Shown here: in pieces, positions 18,187-26,489 of the stretch
How positions within the stretch are numbered: the stretch's first letter is position 1
Layout: each line of letters starts with the position of its first letter
Assembly: GCA_021373255.1 (NCBI GenBank)
Contig: JAJFTD010000115.1
Span: forward strand, 1 to 34,137
Source of the DNA: a bacterium
GTDB taxonomy: Bacteria > Armatimonadota > UBA5829
DNA length: 34,137 nucleotides
Direction of reading: 5' to 3'
Made by a program: the position numbers and the translations under genes
Notes under the pieces: model-generated
What the model saw: the letters and a program-made list of their open reading frames with translations, nothing else
What the model was told of the DNA's origin: nothing
Databases searched by the model: none

Positions 18187-19245
18187 TTATGCCAGCGCCT
18201 GTTCTTCGTCAAGAGACAGGGCAGACTTGCGAGTTCTTCTTCTGATCCGTCCCCAGGCCTTAAACCTAACGCTGGGTACCGCTCTTGCCTGCACACCCAA
18301 CTCTTCAGCGGTCTCAGCATCGGGCAAAGGCAGTTTTGCGATCAGTGATGCTAACTGTGCGGGGGAAAGATCCAGAGAATCAGCTACGCATCTCATACCA
18401 ACAGCCGCCACAAGAGCCATCACCTGATCAGCGCCCATCCCATAGAGAAGCGCCTTTCTCTGCTTTATAGATAGTTCCAAAAATTCTTTCCAGAACCAAT
18501 CTATCACATGGCTGAACCAGCCCGCATCCACTACTTGTTTTTCCACATCCGTATCTGGCGAGATCAGCCAATCAACAGGCGCTCCGCCCTCCTCGTCACC
18601 ATCGGGTTGTGCGTCGATTGAGAGTGGTTCAGTGGTGCGCGTTTGCGTAAGGTCCGCAATACAACTAGTAAGCGCATCCACATCTACAGGGCCGCCGCAG
18701 TAATCCAGAACCGCCGCTGCGACCTGGTAAACGGGCAGTTCCTGCGGGTCTTGATTCTGAAGAAAACCTGTTCTGAACTTGCGTGAATTGTCGGTGATTT
18801 CCCTGCACTTTGAGCTTGCCTGCTTGCTGGAACCTAACCATTTGGCAAATCCACAGAGCCGTGAACCCGTATCCGCACTTTCCCAAAGCGCGAAGCCATC
18901 GACATTTGCCTTGCCTGAGAAGATTTCAAGTATCTCCAGCTTGAGGTTATACCACGTGGGCCGCTTTCGACGAATGGCGTCACAATATCGATTGTGTACC
19001 GCGCGGCGGATGAACGCTTCGATGTTGTCGATGCTGGTGTCCGACTCGCCGTTCTTGAGCGCGTTGATCTTAGTCCAAATCGCTAAAATGCAGTCTTCCT
19101 CAAAGTCTTCCAGGTCAGACGTCTCTTTTTTTGACGCAGCCCTGTGCACGAGGTTGCCGACCACGTTAGAGAGTTCTTCCCAATATTGATCGCCCTTGAT
19201 TCCAGGCGTATGTATATAAGCCTCAAGCAGCCTCTGTGCGTCCAT
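18187..19245 (-). CDS. ECF-type RNA polymerase sigma factor with long insertion
   Basis: 352 residues from the ATG at 19245, with GAGG five bases upstream (a TTG one codon earlier is possible). Region 2 is at about 45-97 (FEEDCILAIWTKINALKNG, FIRRAVHNRYCDAIRRKRP), which binds core polymerase and the -10 element. Region 4 is at about 257-340 (LSIKQRKALLYGMG ... LSPAQLASLIAKLP, SVRFKAWGRIRRRTRK). About 155 residues separate them, much more than in ordinary ECF factors, and contain YQVAAAVLDYCGGPVDVDAL, possibly a small helical domain. Similar long sigma-like proteins next to zf-HC2 anti-sigma genes are familiar from Acidobacteria-like genomes (my recollection). It lies 38 bp after the CHAT gene and 89 bp before the anti-sigma gene. 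Confidence 0.78.
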   Translation of the reverse strand: MDAQRLLEAYIHTPGIKGDQYWEELSNVVGNLVHRAASKKETSDLEDFEEDCILAIWTKINALKNGESDTSIDNIEAFIRRAVHNRYCDAIRRKRPTWYNLKLEILEIFSGKANVDGFALWESADTGSRLCGFAKWLGSSKQASSKCREITDNSRKFRTGFLQNQDPQELPVYQVAAAVLDYCGGPVDVDALTSCIADLTQTRTTEPLSIDAQPDGDEEGGAPVDWLISPDTDVEKQVVDAGWFSHVIDWFWKEFLELSIKQRKALLYGMGADQVMALVAAVGMRCVADSLDLSPAQLASLIAKLPLPDAETAEELGVQARAVPSVRFKAWGRIRRRTRKSALSLDEEQALA

Positions 19246-19283
19246 CAACCCTCACTGCCAACTCTACATTCTTAATTACTTCG

Positions 19284-22200
19284 TCACCACGGATTTCCAT
19301 ATAAAGCAAAGCAAGCCCAATAGAACGGGTGGGCGAATTGTGCTGAGTTTATAAGTGACATCTGTGCACGCCTGAGGGCCTCGTATCTGGACATGCCCCT
19401 GTTCAGGCTGCGGTAGAAGTCGCTCATTATCTTCGACGCAGCATCATCAGATACCTTCCACTGACCACCCATTACAGACTTCGCTCCCGCCAATGAAAAT
19501 ACCTCGGCGGCTTTTGAAGGACCGGAAGAAACAGGATCACTGGATGATATTGAATTGCACGCCGAGAGCACCACAAGATCCAAATGCGTGTTTTCTATAT
19601 CCGATAAATCGTCGATTGTGATGCTTCCGTCCGAGTCTCCTTCCGAAGCCAGCATCATTTCAAACTTAGCCGGATTCGGATCGATCCTGTAGTGTGCGGC
19701 GATGTGAAGTATGCTCGCATTCTCACATTCCTTCAAAAAATTACTAGCATTAGCCCGTGGTCCGAGATACCACTGGCAGTTTATATAAACCGCTCTTATA
19801 GCTTTGGCTTCTTCTTGAGCCCCTTTGAGGTTGCTTTCAGGATCAGCAAAAACAGCCAACCTGTCGGAAGTGGGATCAATAGCCTTGCTATCCCGGCTGA
19901 GCAGATTAGAAAGCGTTCCTCTGGACAGATAACTAACACCGTAGTCCTGTATCAAGAACCTGGGCGTATCACTGCTCCCCGGCGATACCAGTGCCTGCAT
20001 CGGAATACCTGCAAACTCTGAGGGTACGGCAAATACAAGTAATTGAGAATCTACAAGATCGGGCTTTACAGGCGCAAGCAGAGCATCGTAAAGCGAAGAC
20101 AGCGGGCGTGTAATATCCGAGAAAACAGAAACCCGCCAATCGTTAGCCGCAGGAATGGGTATGCCCGCGCTCAAACTCTCCTCACAACTCTTCAAGGCTT
20201 TGCGCAGCTCAGCGACTGTTTTATCTACGTCCTGACGAGGTACTGCTAGTTCCCGACATGTGGGTTTGCCATAACTGCATGTAAACACATATACAGAAGA
20301 GTCTGTAACCATATACTCGATCACCGTGGCTATACGAGACAACGTCGCGCGGGATCTGAATAGATCGAGTGGGTCAACAGGCAGGGCGTTGTAGGTGGAC
20401 GGATACTGCTTTGCCAGCATCCAGCATGTCTGCGTATAAGCAGCCCAGTTGTCTGCCAGCAACCTTTCCTTGCCTGGCGTATCTTCGGGTGATGTAATTT
20501 GATCTCCGCCGAGTATATCCAGGCTGCCTGCAAAGCTTGCTACAGCAGTATCGGAGCCATTATTCATACTTCTAATAAGGTCGGGCAACCACAGATAGCG
20601 CTTAGCCTTGAGCATCAACTTCCGGGCATCGTCTAGTTTGTCTTGATGAACACATGCGGACGCTAAGTCCCTGTATAGGCTCTGTAAAGTCTCACTTCGC
20701 TTTGGATCAAGACCCGGATCGACGTTTTCTTGCGCGTATTTAGATTCAATATCTTCAAGTGCAGCTTCGAGAGTATTCCTTGCCTCATCTATTTTTTTTG
20801 CAGAGGTTTGTGTAGAAGCAAGCTCCAATGCCACATCCCCAGCCGCCCATGAGTCGCCCACCTGAGTAACATACCTTATTCGTGCATCTTGGAGGTCTTT
20901 TATGGCTTGATCATATTGCTGATGCTTTGCGAGCAGGAGTCCACGTGCCTCAAGAACTCGTGCCGCACCACGCACGTTTCCAGCCCCCTCAATTATGGGG
21001 ACTAGTTCAGTAAAGCCTTCAATGGCGTTCTGCAAGTCACCAATGTCAATAAATGCCTGGACCATATCCTGTACTATTTCCGCTGCCAGTGTCTTCTTTC
21101 CGGCTTTCATTGCAGTAGTGGCGGCTTCTCTTCGCACTTCAAGCGATTCTTGAGGTATACTTTGCTGGTCCAAAACGGCTGCGAGTGACCGCAGGTAGGA
21201 AATGCGTCGATCAACTAACCCCGATTTTCCTGAGGCATCCGCCAATCTGCGCCAAGCCAATGCGGATTTTTTGAGATCTTCAAGAGCTTGATATGCCCAT
21301 GCACCTTTTTCAGCCTTTACCAGAAGAGGATCTCGTGTCTTTTGAGGCATGGACGGTGACTTCTCAAGTGTGGTCATTGCCACATCGCCTGAAGAAGCGG
21401 CTTCGGTCAAAACACTTTCTCGCTTACGCAGAGCTTCCTGAGCGTTGGCTGGCTGATTAGCTGCCGAATAAGCAGAGGAGAGCTTTTCGTAAGTTCTCGC
21501 CAATAATATGGGGTCCGCAAGAACCTGACTTGCTCGCTTCGCTTCCTGCAGGAGATCCACGGACCTTGCCACATTGCCGTTATCTGCAAAAAGATCAGCG
21601 ACCTTTATAAGATTAGTGATTAATATGCCATAAGAGTTGCTGGCGTGGGCCCAGGTTCGCAACTGATCGAGACCATACGCTGTCATCATTTCTAATGCTT
21701 TTGTGGTTTCGCCCGCAGCCCTCAGCGCCTCTCCAGCCTTCATGAACTCGATCCCCGCCATATCCCTAAAGCGATAACCGCTGGAGTCCTGACTAGACAG
21801 CAACACCCACTGCCGGGCCGCCTGGGTGTAGTTATCAGTCGCTGCCGAGTAGCGGCCGGTCCAAGCATTGAGCGTTCCGTAGTCATCATAGACAACCGCG
21901 CTCGACTGTGTGCAATCATAAGCTGTAAACACCCACGCTGCACGGCTGTAGCAGGTCTCAGCCTGACGGAATCGGGTCATATCATAGAAATAATGATCGC
22001 CTAATTGCTTAAGCACCAACGCTTCGGAAATGTCTAACTGTAGCTTCTGGCAAATTTCAACGAGGGCAGTAAGGGAGTTTGTGGCCTCCACTGGATACGA
22101 TTCTCGGTAGTCCATAGCCATCTGATATTCTCTGCGAATATCCGAAATCAATGCTACCCGTTCATCACGAGGCGGTACATCAGCTTTACCAACCTGCTGC

Positions 22201-22562
22201 AATGCGACTGTAAGCATCTGGTCAGCCCAATCCAACACAGGGTCGTTTAACTGTTTGTTGAGTGCGGGGATCACTGTATTGATGTTTTTTACATCCGCAG
22301 GCGCACCCGAGGATTTTGACATAAATCGATATACGATAAGATCGAGCGCCAATTGGGTCGATTCAAGCCGGGAACTGTTTACAGAGTTGGAAACGCGCGT
22401 GGGCAACTGCGCCTTTGTTGATTGAGACAACTGGGCGAGGATTTTCGTTTTTTTGCCGGCTGATTGGCACCACCCGAACGGAGCTGTGGCCAGTATAATC
22501 AGAACCGCTGTTGTAAGGAGCAGGATTAATTTGCGAATCAACGTATCGGCCTCGGCACACAT
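19284..22562 (-). CDS. Exported TPR-CHAT caspase-like protease
   Basis: 1092 residues from the ATG at 22562. A TTG at 22541 with GAGG eight bases upstream would give the tidier signal peptide MIRKLILLLTTAVL and may be the true start. The hydrophobic segment ends at a plausible cleavage site (APFGWCQSA). Residues ~185-660 are helical TPR-like repeats. The C-terminal ~350 residues are a CHAT domain: the catalytic dyad is H957 (ILHIAAHYRID) and C1002 (LDLVVLSACNS), 45 residues apart, then GAKSVMGGQWKVSDDAA and the family's final FYWACFALYGNPW. Both catalytic residues are present, so an active cysteine protease is expected, apparently outside the cytoplasm. First gene of the CHAT-sigma-anti-sigma set. 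Confidence 0.88.
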   Translation of the reverse strand: MCAEADTLIRKLILLLTTAVLIILATAPFGWCQSAGKKTKILAQLSQSTKAQLPTRVSNSVNSSRLESTQLALDLIVYRFMSKSSGAPADVKNINTVIPALNKQLNDPVLDWADQMLTVALQQVGKADVPPRDERVALISDIRREYQMAMDYRESYPVEATNSLTALVEICQKLQLDISEALVLKQLGDHYFYDMTRFRQAETCYSRAAWVFTAYDCTQSSAVVYDDYGTLNAWTGRYSAATDNYTQAARQWVLLSSQDSSGYRFRDMAGIEFMKAGEALRAAGETTKALEMMTAYGLDQLRTWAHASNSYGILITNLIKVADLFADNGNVARSVDLLQEAKRASQVLADPILLARTYEKLSSAYSAANQPANAQEALRKRESVLTEAASSGDVAMTTLEKSPSMPQKTRDPLLVKAEKGAWAYQALEDLKKSALAWRRLADASGKSGLVDRRISYLRSLAAVLDQQSIPQESLEVRREAATTAMKAGKKTLAAEIVQDMVQAFIDIGDLQNAIEGFTELVPIIEGAGNVRGAARVLEARGLLLAKHQQYDQAIKDLQDARIRYVTQVGDSWAAGDVALELASTQTSAKKIDEARNTLEAALEDIESKYAQENVDPGLDPKRSETLQSLYRDLASACVHQDKLDDARKLMLKAKRYLWLPDLIRSMNNGSDTAVASFAGSLDILGGDQITSPEDTPGKERLLADNWAAYTQTCWMLAKQYPSTYNALPVDPLDLFRSRATLSRIATVIEYMVTDSSVYVFTCSYGKPTCRELAVPRQDVDKTVAELRKALKSCEESLSAGIPIPAANDWRVSVFSDITRPLSSLYDALLAPVKPDLVDSQLLVFAVPSEFAGIPMQALVSPGSSDTPRFLIQDYGVSYLSRGTLSNLLSRDSKAIDPTSDRLAVFADPESNLKGAQEEAKAIRAVYINCQWYLGPRANASNFLKECENASILHIAAHYRIDPNPAKFEMMLASEGDSDGSITIDDLSDIENTHLDLVVLSACNSISSSDPVSSGPSKAAEVFSLAGAKSVMGGQWKVSDDAASKIMSDFYRSLNRGMSRYEALRRAQMSLINSAQFAHPFYWACFALYGNPW

Positions 22563-22621
22563 CGTGGACAACCGGAGCGCAAAATGCGGCGCATCTTAAC
22601 AGATTCTAGCACATCAGGCGA

Positions 22622-22635
22622 GTTCTTGCCAGAAC
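22622..22635. promoter_or_regulatory. Palindrome between the CHAT operon and pagL
   Basis: GTTCTTGCCAGAAC is an inverted repeat (GTTCT, 4-base spacer, AGAAC) in the 150-bp divergent interval. On the minus strand it lies about 20 bases upstream of a TAGAAT box, so it overlaps where the CHAT-operon promoter should be. It may bind a dimeric regulator, or its GAAC half may be part of an ECF-type -35 element. Confidence 0.35.
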
Positions 22636-22651
22636 ACAAGTCTCTGGAAAC

Positions 22652-22680
22652 TTGACTCAATGACTTTGCCAGACTAGCAT
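22652..22680 (+). promoter_or_regulatory. Possible promoter for pagL
   Basis: TTGACT (22652-22657) and TAGCAT (22675-22680) are 17 bases apart, 33 bases before the start codon. The -10 box is weak. GGAAACTT at 22646-22653 overlaps the -35 box and resembles an ECF -35 element. Confidence 0.35.
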
Positions 22681-22712
22681 ATAGTTAATAGATACAGGAT
22701 GTAGTAAATAGT

Positions 22713-23276
22713 ATGATAAATAGAATCACACTACTCGCAGTATTTCTTATAATTACTTGCACACATCTATCTGCAGAAGCAGATGATATGAAGTTTAACT
22801 CGTTTTTGCCAGGTGACCGTGAAGTCTCTATTTCAGCAGGTTGGGGCCAGAATTACGATATCCCGCGTGAATCTCAGCACATCTCGCTTTACACTATGAA
22901 TCTTCGCTACGCAACCTTTGTATCTAGAGAATCCCAATTGGGCTATAACATTGGTGGTGGAGTAGACACTGTTGATGATGGCTCAACAATCTGGGGTAAT
23001 GCAGATTACCGGCATTATTTTATTAGAAGAGGAAGCACCGCATTCGCATGGAATTTCCGCTTTGGGTTCATGTATTTTCCTAATGGTGTAGAAGAACTCG
23101 GCGGAAACCTGAACTTTAATGAACAGTTTGGAATCACTTTCCAGCAAGCCGTTACATCTAGCTCCGCAATAACATTCGACTGCTCTTTTTCACACACCTC
23201 AAATGCCGGCCTTGCCGATCCTAACCTGGGTGTAAATGCCACATTCTTCAGCTTAGGATATTCCTGGTTCAAATAG
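22713..23276 (+). CDS. pagL: PagL-like lipid A 3-O-deacylase (outer-membrane barrel)
   Basis: 187 residues with a signal peptide (MINRITLLAVFLIITCTHLS, cleaved near residue 20). The mature part is alternating beta-barrel sequence ending in an aromatic-rich terminal strand (LGYSWFK). The PagL signature HTSNAGL gives the catalytic His161 and Ser163. The third catalytic residue, a glutamate in Pseudomonas PagL, is not obvious; the equivalent stretch reads NLGVN. The expected reaction is removal of the 3-O acyl chain of lipid A in the outer membrane, implying the host makes LPS. It is divergent from the CHAT operon and followed by two envelope proteases. Confidence 0.75.
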   Translation: MINRITLLAVFLIITCTHLSAEADDMKFNSFLPGDREVSISAGWGQNYDIPRESQHISLYTMNLRYATFVSRESQLGYNIGGGVDTVDDGSTIWGNADYRHYFIRRGSTAFAWNFRFGFMYFPNGVEELGGNLNFNEQFGITFQQAVTSSSAITFDCSFSHTSNAGLADPNLGVNATFFSLGYSWFK

Positions 23277-23385
23277 AGCTATTACCGCCAAGGTTTGTGC
23301 GTGTGCGAATTTGTGGCACGTACATAAGGGAAAATGCGTCTAAGATTATTGAGTAATCGTATACATAGATAGGCGGTGATCATAG

Positions 23386-24153
23386 ATGCAAAAGTCACAC
23401 AGCATTGTGATTTTAATAATGGTTTTGCTTATTACAGCAGCTGCGGCATTGCCCAGCTATGCGTTAATGCTGGTATCGCGGTCGATGGAAGTTAGTGTTG
23501 GAAAACAGGTCCAGCAGGATGTGATTCGGCAGTATGGGGGATTGAGCACTGATCCCATTGCCACACAACGTGTTGCCAGAATTGGCAGGCAGGTAGCAGC
23601 AGTATCGCCGAGAAGGGATGTTACCTATACCTACCAAGTGCTCAACTCCAACATCATTAACGCATTCGCTGCTCCGGGTGGGCCTGTGCTTATCACGAAG
23701 CGATTGGTTGATATGCTTACTGATTCACAGTTGGCGTTTGTTCTTGCACACGAAACTGGACATATAGCAGCCCAGCACGGCAGAGACGCGATAAACCGCG
23801 CTTTGCTTGCACAGGGCATAGGTTCGCTGCTATTTGGTAGTTCAAGCAGTGCAATTACGCAAGGTGTAAATATCATGTACACGCTATACAATCGTGGTTA
23901 CAGCAGGTCGCAGGAATACCAGGCCGATACATATGGAGTGCAGATAATGGCTGGTGCCGGTTATAATCAAGAAGCTGCAATTGAAGCCCTTGCGAAGCTG
24001 GGAATGCAGAGGACGGGTGGAATAAATAGATACCTTTCCACTCACCCTGATGTGCCTGATAGAATAAATCGAGTAGCATCGCTGATTGGCATATCTCAAG
24101 CAAGAGAGCAACAATTGATAAGACAGGCACAGGCTCAACCTGGCGCACGGTAA
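23386..24153 (+). CDS. Periplasmic M48 zinc metalloprotease (BepA/LoiP-like)
   Basis: 255 residues. An N-terminal hydrophobic segment (~7-26, ending SYA) acts as a signal peptide. The HETGH zinc motif is at 122-126, and the third ligand is E177 in YSRSQEYQADTYG. This is the soluble M48 domain seen in outer-membrane quality-control proteases such as BepA and LoiP, without the TPR part. GGCGGTGAT precedes the ATG. A terminator-like hairpin follows, so HtpX downstream is probably transcribed at least partly on its own. Confidence 0.88.
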   Translation: MQKSHSIVILIMVLLITAAAALPSYALMLVSRSMEVSVGKQVQQDVIRQYGGLSTDPIATQRVARIGRQVAAVSPRRDVTYTYQVLNSNIINAFAAPGGPVLITKRLVDMLTDSQLAFVLAHETGHIAAQHGRDAINRALLAQGIGSLLFGSSSSAITQGVNIMYTLYNRGYSRSQEYQADTYGVQIMAGAGYNQEAAIEALAKLGMQRTGGINRYLSTHPDVPDRINRVASLIGISQAREQQLIRQAQAQPGAR

Positions 24154-24168
24154 ACTTGTAGAGTTATA

Positions 24169-24202
24169 ATAACCCAGGGCAGGTAAATCCACCCTGGGTT
24201 AT
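24169..24202 (+). terminator. Terminator-like hairpin after the M48 gene
   Basis: Arms 24169-24179 (ATAACCCAGGG) and 24192-24202 are perfectly complementary over 11 bp. The following sequence is A/T-rich (ATATAAAC) but has no T-run, so termination may be partial. Confidence 0.5.
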
Positions 24203-24312
24203 ATAAACAATAAGTAAAGTAGGTAGGAACTCTCAAACGCTGGAAAGCGTAGTACGATTAGTAGTCATGTTGGGTGAGCAGAGGCTCACTATTTGTGATA
24301 TTGAGGCGGAAG

Positions 24313-25158
24313 ATGAACTGGTTCAAAACTTTTCTCCTGATGAGCGCTTTAATCGGGCTCGCACTGTTGGTGGGAAACTTAGTAGGCGGTCGATCAGGAA
24401 TGCTGATAGCGTTCGGAATAGCGGTAGCTATGAATTTTGGCAGCTATTGGTTCAGTGACAAGATCGTATTGAAGATGTATGGCGCCAGGAAATTGGATGA
24501 ATCACAGGCACCACAGTTATTCGGCATAGTCCGCAGACTCACCCAGAGTGCCGGCATGCCTATGCCCAAGGTATACCAGATTCCCGCAGATCAGCCCAAT
24601 GCCTTCGCTACTGGCCGTGATCCCAACCATGCAGCAGTAGCCGTTACCGATGGGATTATGCGTATCTTGGATACCGATGAGCTTGAGGGAGTACTCGGTC
24701 ACGAGTTGGCTCATGTGAAGAACCGCGACATCCTCATCGGAACAATAGCCGCCACAATGGCTGGGGCGATTATGATGTTAAGCAACATGGCCCGATTTGC
24801 GATGATCTTTGGTGGTATGCGAGATGACGACAGAGAGGGTGGCAACCCAATAGTAATACTGCTCGTTGCAATGATAGGTGCATTAGCCGCAACGCTCATC
24901 CAACTGGCAATATCAAGATCCCGTGAATTCGGAGCCGACGCGGGTGGGGCGCAGATATCAGGCAAACCCTGGGCCCTGGCCAACGCACTCCGAAAATTGG
25001 AACAAGGCCGGGAAATGGTCCCAATGGAAGCCAACCCCGCCACAGCTCACATGTTCATAGTAAACCCATTCTCAGCCAGGGGCATAACAAATATGTTCAG
25101 CACACACCCTTCCACAGAAGAAAGAATCGCCCGCCTGGAGAGGATGGGACTAGCATAG
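24313..25158 (+). CDS. htpX: HtpX membrane zinc protease
   Basis: 281 residues from the ATG at 24313, which has GAGG six bases upstream; an ATG 13 codons earlier lacks this. Two membrane segments near the N-terminus (~6-44) and two more around 139-195 flank the M48 site HELAH at 130-134; the third ligand is the Glu of SRSREFGAD. HtpX degrades misfolded inner-membrane proteins with its active site on the cytoplasmic side. With pagL and the periplasmic M48 protease it makes an envelope-maintenance neighbourhood. It is the last chromosomal gene before the integrative element. Confidence 0.92.
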   Translation: MNWFKTFLLMSALIGLALLVGNLVGGRSGMLIAFGIAVAMNFGSYWFSDKIVLKMYGARKLDESQAPQLFGIVRRLTQSAGMPMPKVYQIPADQPNAFATGRDPNHAAVAVTDGIMRILDTDELEGVLGHELAHVKNRDILIGTIAATMAGAIMMLSNMARFAMIFGGMRDDDREGGNPIVILLVAMIGALAATLIQLAISRSREFGADAGGAQISGKPWALANALRKLEQGREMVPMEANPATAHMFIVNPFSARGITNMFSTHPSTEERIARLERMGLA

Positions 25159-25185
25159 AATTTCACCATAAACAATGCAAAACTG

Positions 25186-25215
25186 TTGACACACCGCCAC
25201 TGAAGTTGTTATAAT
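25186..25215 (+). promoter_or_regulatory. Consensus promoter of the left tRNA-Asn
   Basis: TTGACA (25186-25191) and TATAAT (25210-25215) are 18 bases apart, both perfect consensus boxes, 17 bases before the tRNA. The right-hand tRNA copy has no comparable promoter right in front of it. Confidence 0.8.
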
Positions 25216-25228
25216 TTTTGCGTCAACA

Positions 25229-25309
25229 ATGTTCCTCGGTAGCTCAATTGGCAGAGCACTTGGCTGTTAACCAGGGGGTTCGTGGTTCGAGTCCACGCCG
25301 GGGAGCCAA
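25229..25309 (+). repeat. Left attachment repeat (attL) containing tRNA-Asn
   Basis: An 81-bp segment repeated at 34004-34084 in the same orientation with two mismatches (25286/34061 and 25298/34073). It covers the whole tRNA plus a few flanking bases on each side. The integrase gene lies 167 bp further in. Confidence 0.85.
25233..25308 (+). tRNA. tRNA-Asn (anticodon GTT), left copy
   Basis: 76 bases with encoded CCA. The acceptor stem TCCTCGG pairs with CCGGGGA, the anticodon stem CTTGG/CCAGG holds loop CTGTTAA, and the T-arm CGTGG/CCACG holds loop TTCGAGT with the conserved T54. A strong promoter lies just upstream. This is presumably the working gene, with its 3' half supplied by the integrated element. 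Confidence 0.97.
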
Positions 25310-25393
25310 TTTTTTGTACGGACCTCAATTCGTGCTCAAACTCCCCCCGATTCGACTCCCTTAACCACCCAAGTGCTATTTCAAAGAATGTGC

Positions 25394-25435
25394 AACCGCC
25401 CCTGGTTTTGCGATTTTACGTAATCGCCCTTGGTT
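25394..25435 (+). promoter_or_regulatory. Pair of candidate recombinase arm sites, left end
   Basis: AACCGCCCCTGGTT (25394-25407) and AATCGCCCTTGGTT (25422-25435) are 28 bases apart. They match, in the same orientation, two copies near the right end (33915-33963). Each is itself a partial palindrome (AACC...GGTT). They lie between attL and the integrase gene, where arm-type integrase or excisionase sites are expected. The rest of 25310-25475 holds no gene. Confidence 0.5.
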
Positions 25436-25475
25436 CCGTTTTGCCGTGACTTTAGACCCATTGAGGTGACGAATC

Positions 25476-26444
25476 ATGGCACGAACTAACGTAGTGAGAA
25501 TCCCAGGTTATAACAGTGTAGTTGAAGACCTCCAGGCGGCTGTAGACAGCTTCTTTGCCTACTGCAAGGGCAAGAACCTCAGCGAACGCACCATTGAGTA
25601 TTACGGTCACAGACTGCAGGCATTCAGGCGCTATCTGGAAGCCGCAGGAGAGTCCACCGCTCCCAAAGACTTCACCCCACAGACCATACGCGCGTTCTTG
25701 ACGGATGAAGCCGACAAGAAGAGTTCCACCACTGCCAGTCACAGTCACATTACTCTGTCTACGTTCTTCAACTATATGATGGATGAGGGCTACCTGGAGT
25801 CCAGCCCCATGGCGAACGTAGACAGGCCCAAACGCCGTAAGACGGTCATACACACGTTCTCAATGGACCAGGTAGACAGTGTGCTGTCCACGTGCGGAAA
25901 GGACTTCTTAGGCGCCAGGGATAGGGCTGTCGTGATGATGCTGGTTGACTGCGGACTTCGCGCGTCAGAGGTTGCCGGTCTTGAGATGAATGACTTCAAC
26001 TGGACTGACTGCACGGTGTTGGTTCTTGGCAAGGGGGATAAGGAGAGGGTGGTTCCATTCGGGAATGCCACACGACAAGCTCTTAATGCCTACGTCGCGC
26101 GCCGAGGTGAACTTGATACAGACGCATTCTTTGTTAGTTCTCTCGGTGGACAGATGGACCGTTACAGGATTCGAGATATCATAGAACGCAGGTGCGAGCT
26201 TGCCAATATCAAAGGCATTAGATGCAGCCCCCACACATTCCGGCATACCTTCGCCGTGTCCTATCTTCGCAATGGCGGTGATGTGTTCAGTCTTCAAAAG
26301 ATGCTTGGGCATACAGACCTTACAATGACCCGCAGGTATGCTGAACTATCCCAGACAGACGTACAGGACAAGCACCGCCTCTATTCTCCTGCTGATAGGC
26401 TTAATGCTGCGAAGCAGACGAAGGGGCGGAAGAGACTGAAGTAA
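25476..26444 (+). CDS. Tyrosine recombinase/integrase
   Basis: 322 residues with the XerC/D-like two-domain layout: SAM-like core-binding domain (~16-105) and catalytic domain (~125-305). All catalytic residues are visible: R162 (CGLRASEVAGL), K186 (LGKGDKERVVP), H253 and R256 (SPHTFRHTF), H279 (LGHTDLT) and nucleophile Y288 (TRRYAEL). GAGGTGAC precedes the ATG. Its position 167 bp inside a tRNA repeat identifies it as the enzyme that inserts and, with a helper, excises the element. There is no N-terminal arm-binding domain of the lambda type beyond about 15 residues. Confidence 0.95.
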   Translation: MARTNVVRIPGYNSVVEDLQAAVDSFFAYCKGKNLSERTIEYYGHRLQAFRRYLEAAGESTAPKDFTPQTIRAFLTDEADKKSSTTASHSHITLSTFFNYMMDEGYLESSPMANVDRPKRRKTVIHTFSMDQVDSVLSTCGKDFLGARDRAVVMMLVDCGLRASEVAGLEMNDFNWTDCTVLVLGKGDKERVVPFGNATRQALNAYVARRGELDTDAFFVSSLGGQMDRYRIRDIIERRCELANIKGIRCSPHTFRHTFAVSYLRNGGDVFSLQKMLGHTDLTMTRRYAELSQTDVQDKHRLYSPADRLNAAKQTKGRKRLK

Positions 26445-26452
26445 TGAATGCC

Positions 26453-26486
26453 GAGTGAGCTGACTATGAACACAATCAGCTCACTC
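26453..26486. terminator. Hairpin between convergent integrase and zinc-protein genes
   Basis: Arms 26453-26463 (GAGTGAGCTGA) and 26476-26486 are perfectly complementary over 11 bp, with 12 bases between. There is no T-run on either side, but the position between two converging stop codons fits a shared transcription boundary. Confidence 0.5.
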
Positions 26487-26489
26487 AAC

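Noticed and set aside
16739-22562. A type III-E CRISPR (Craspase) locus
   Set aside because: Only the protease/sigma logic is shared. There is no repeat-spacer array, Cas7-11, Cas1/Cas2 or Csx30-like gene in the window, and the CHAT protein has a signal peptide.
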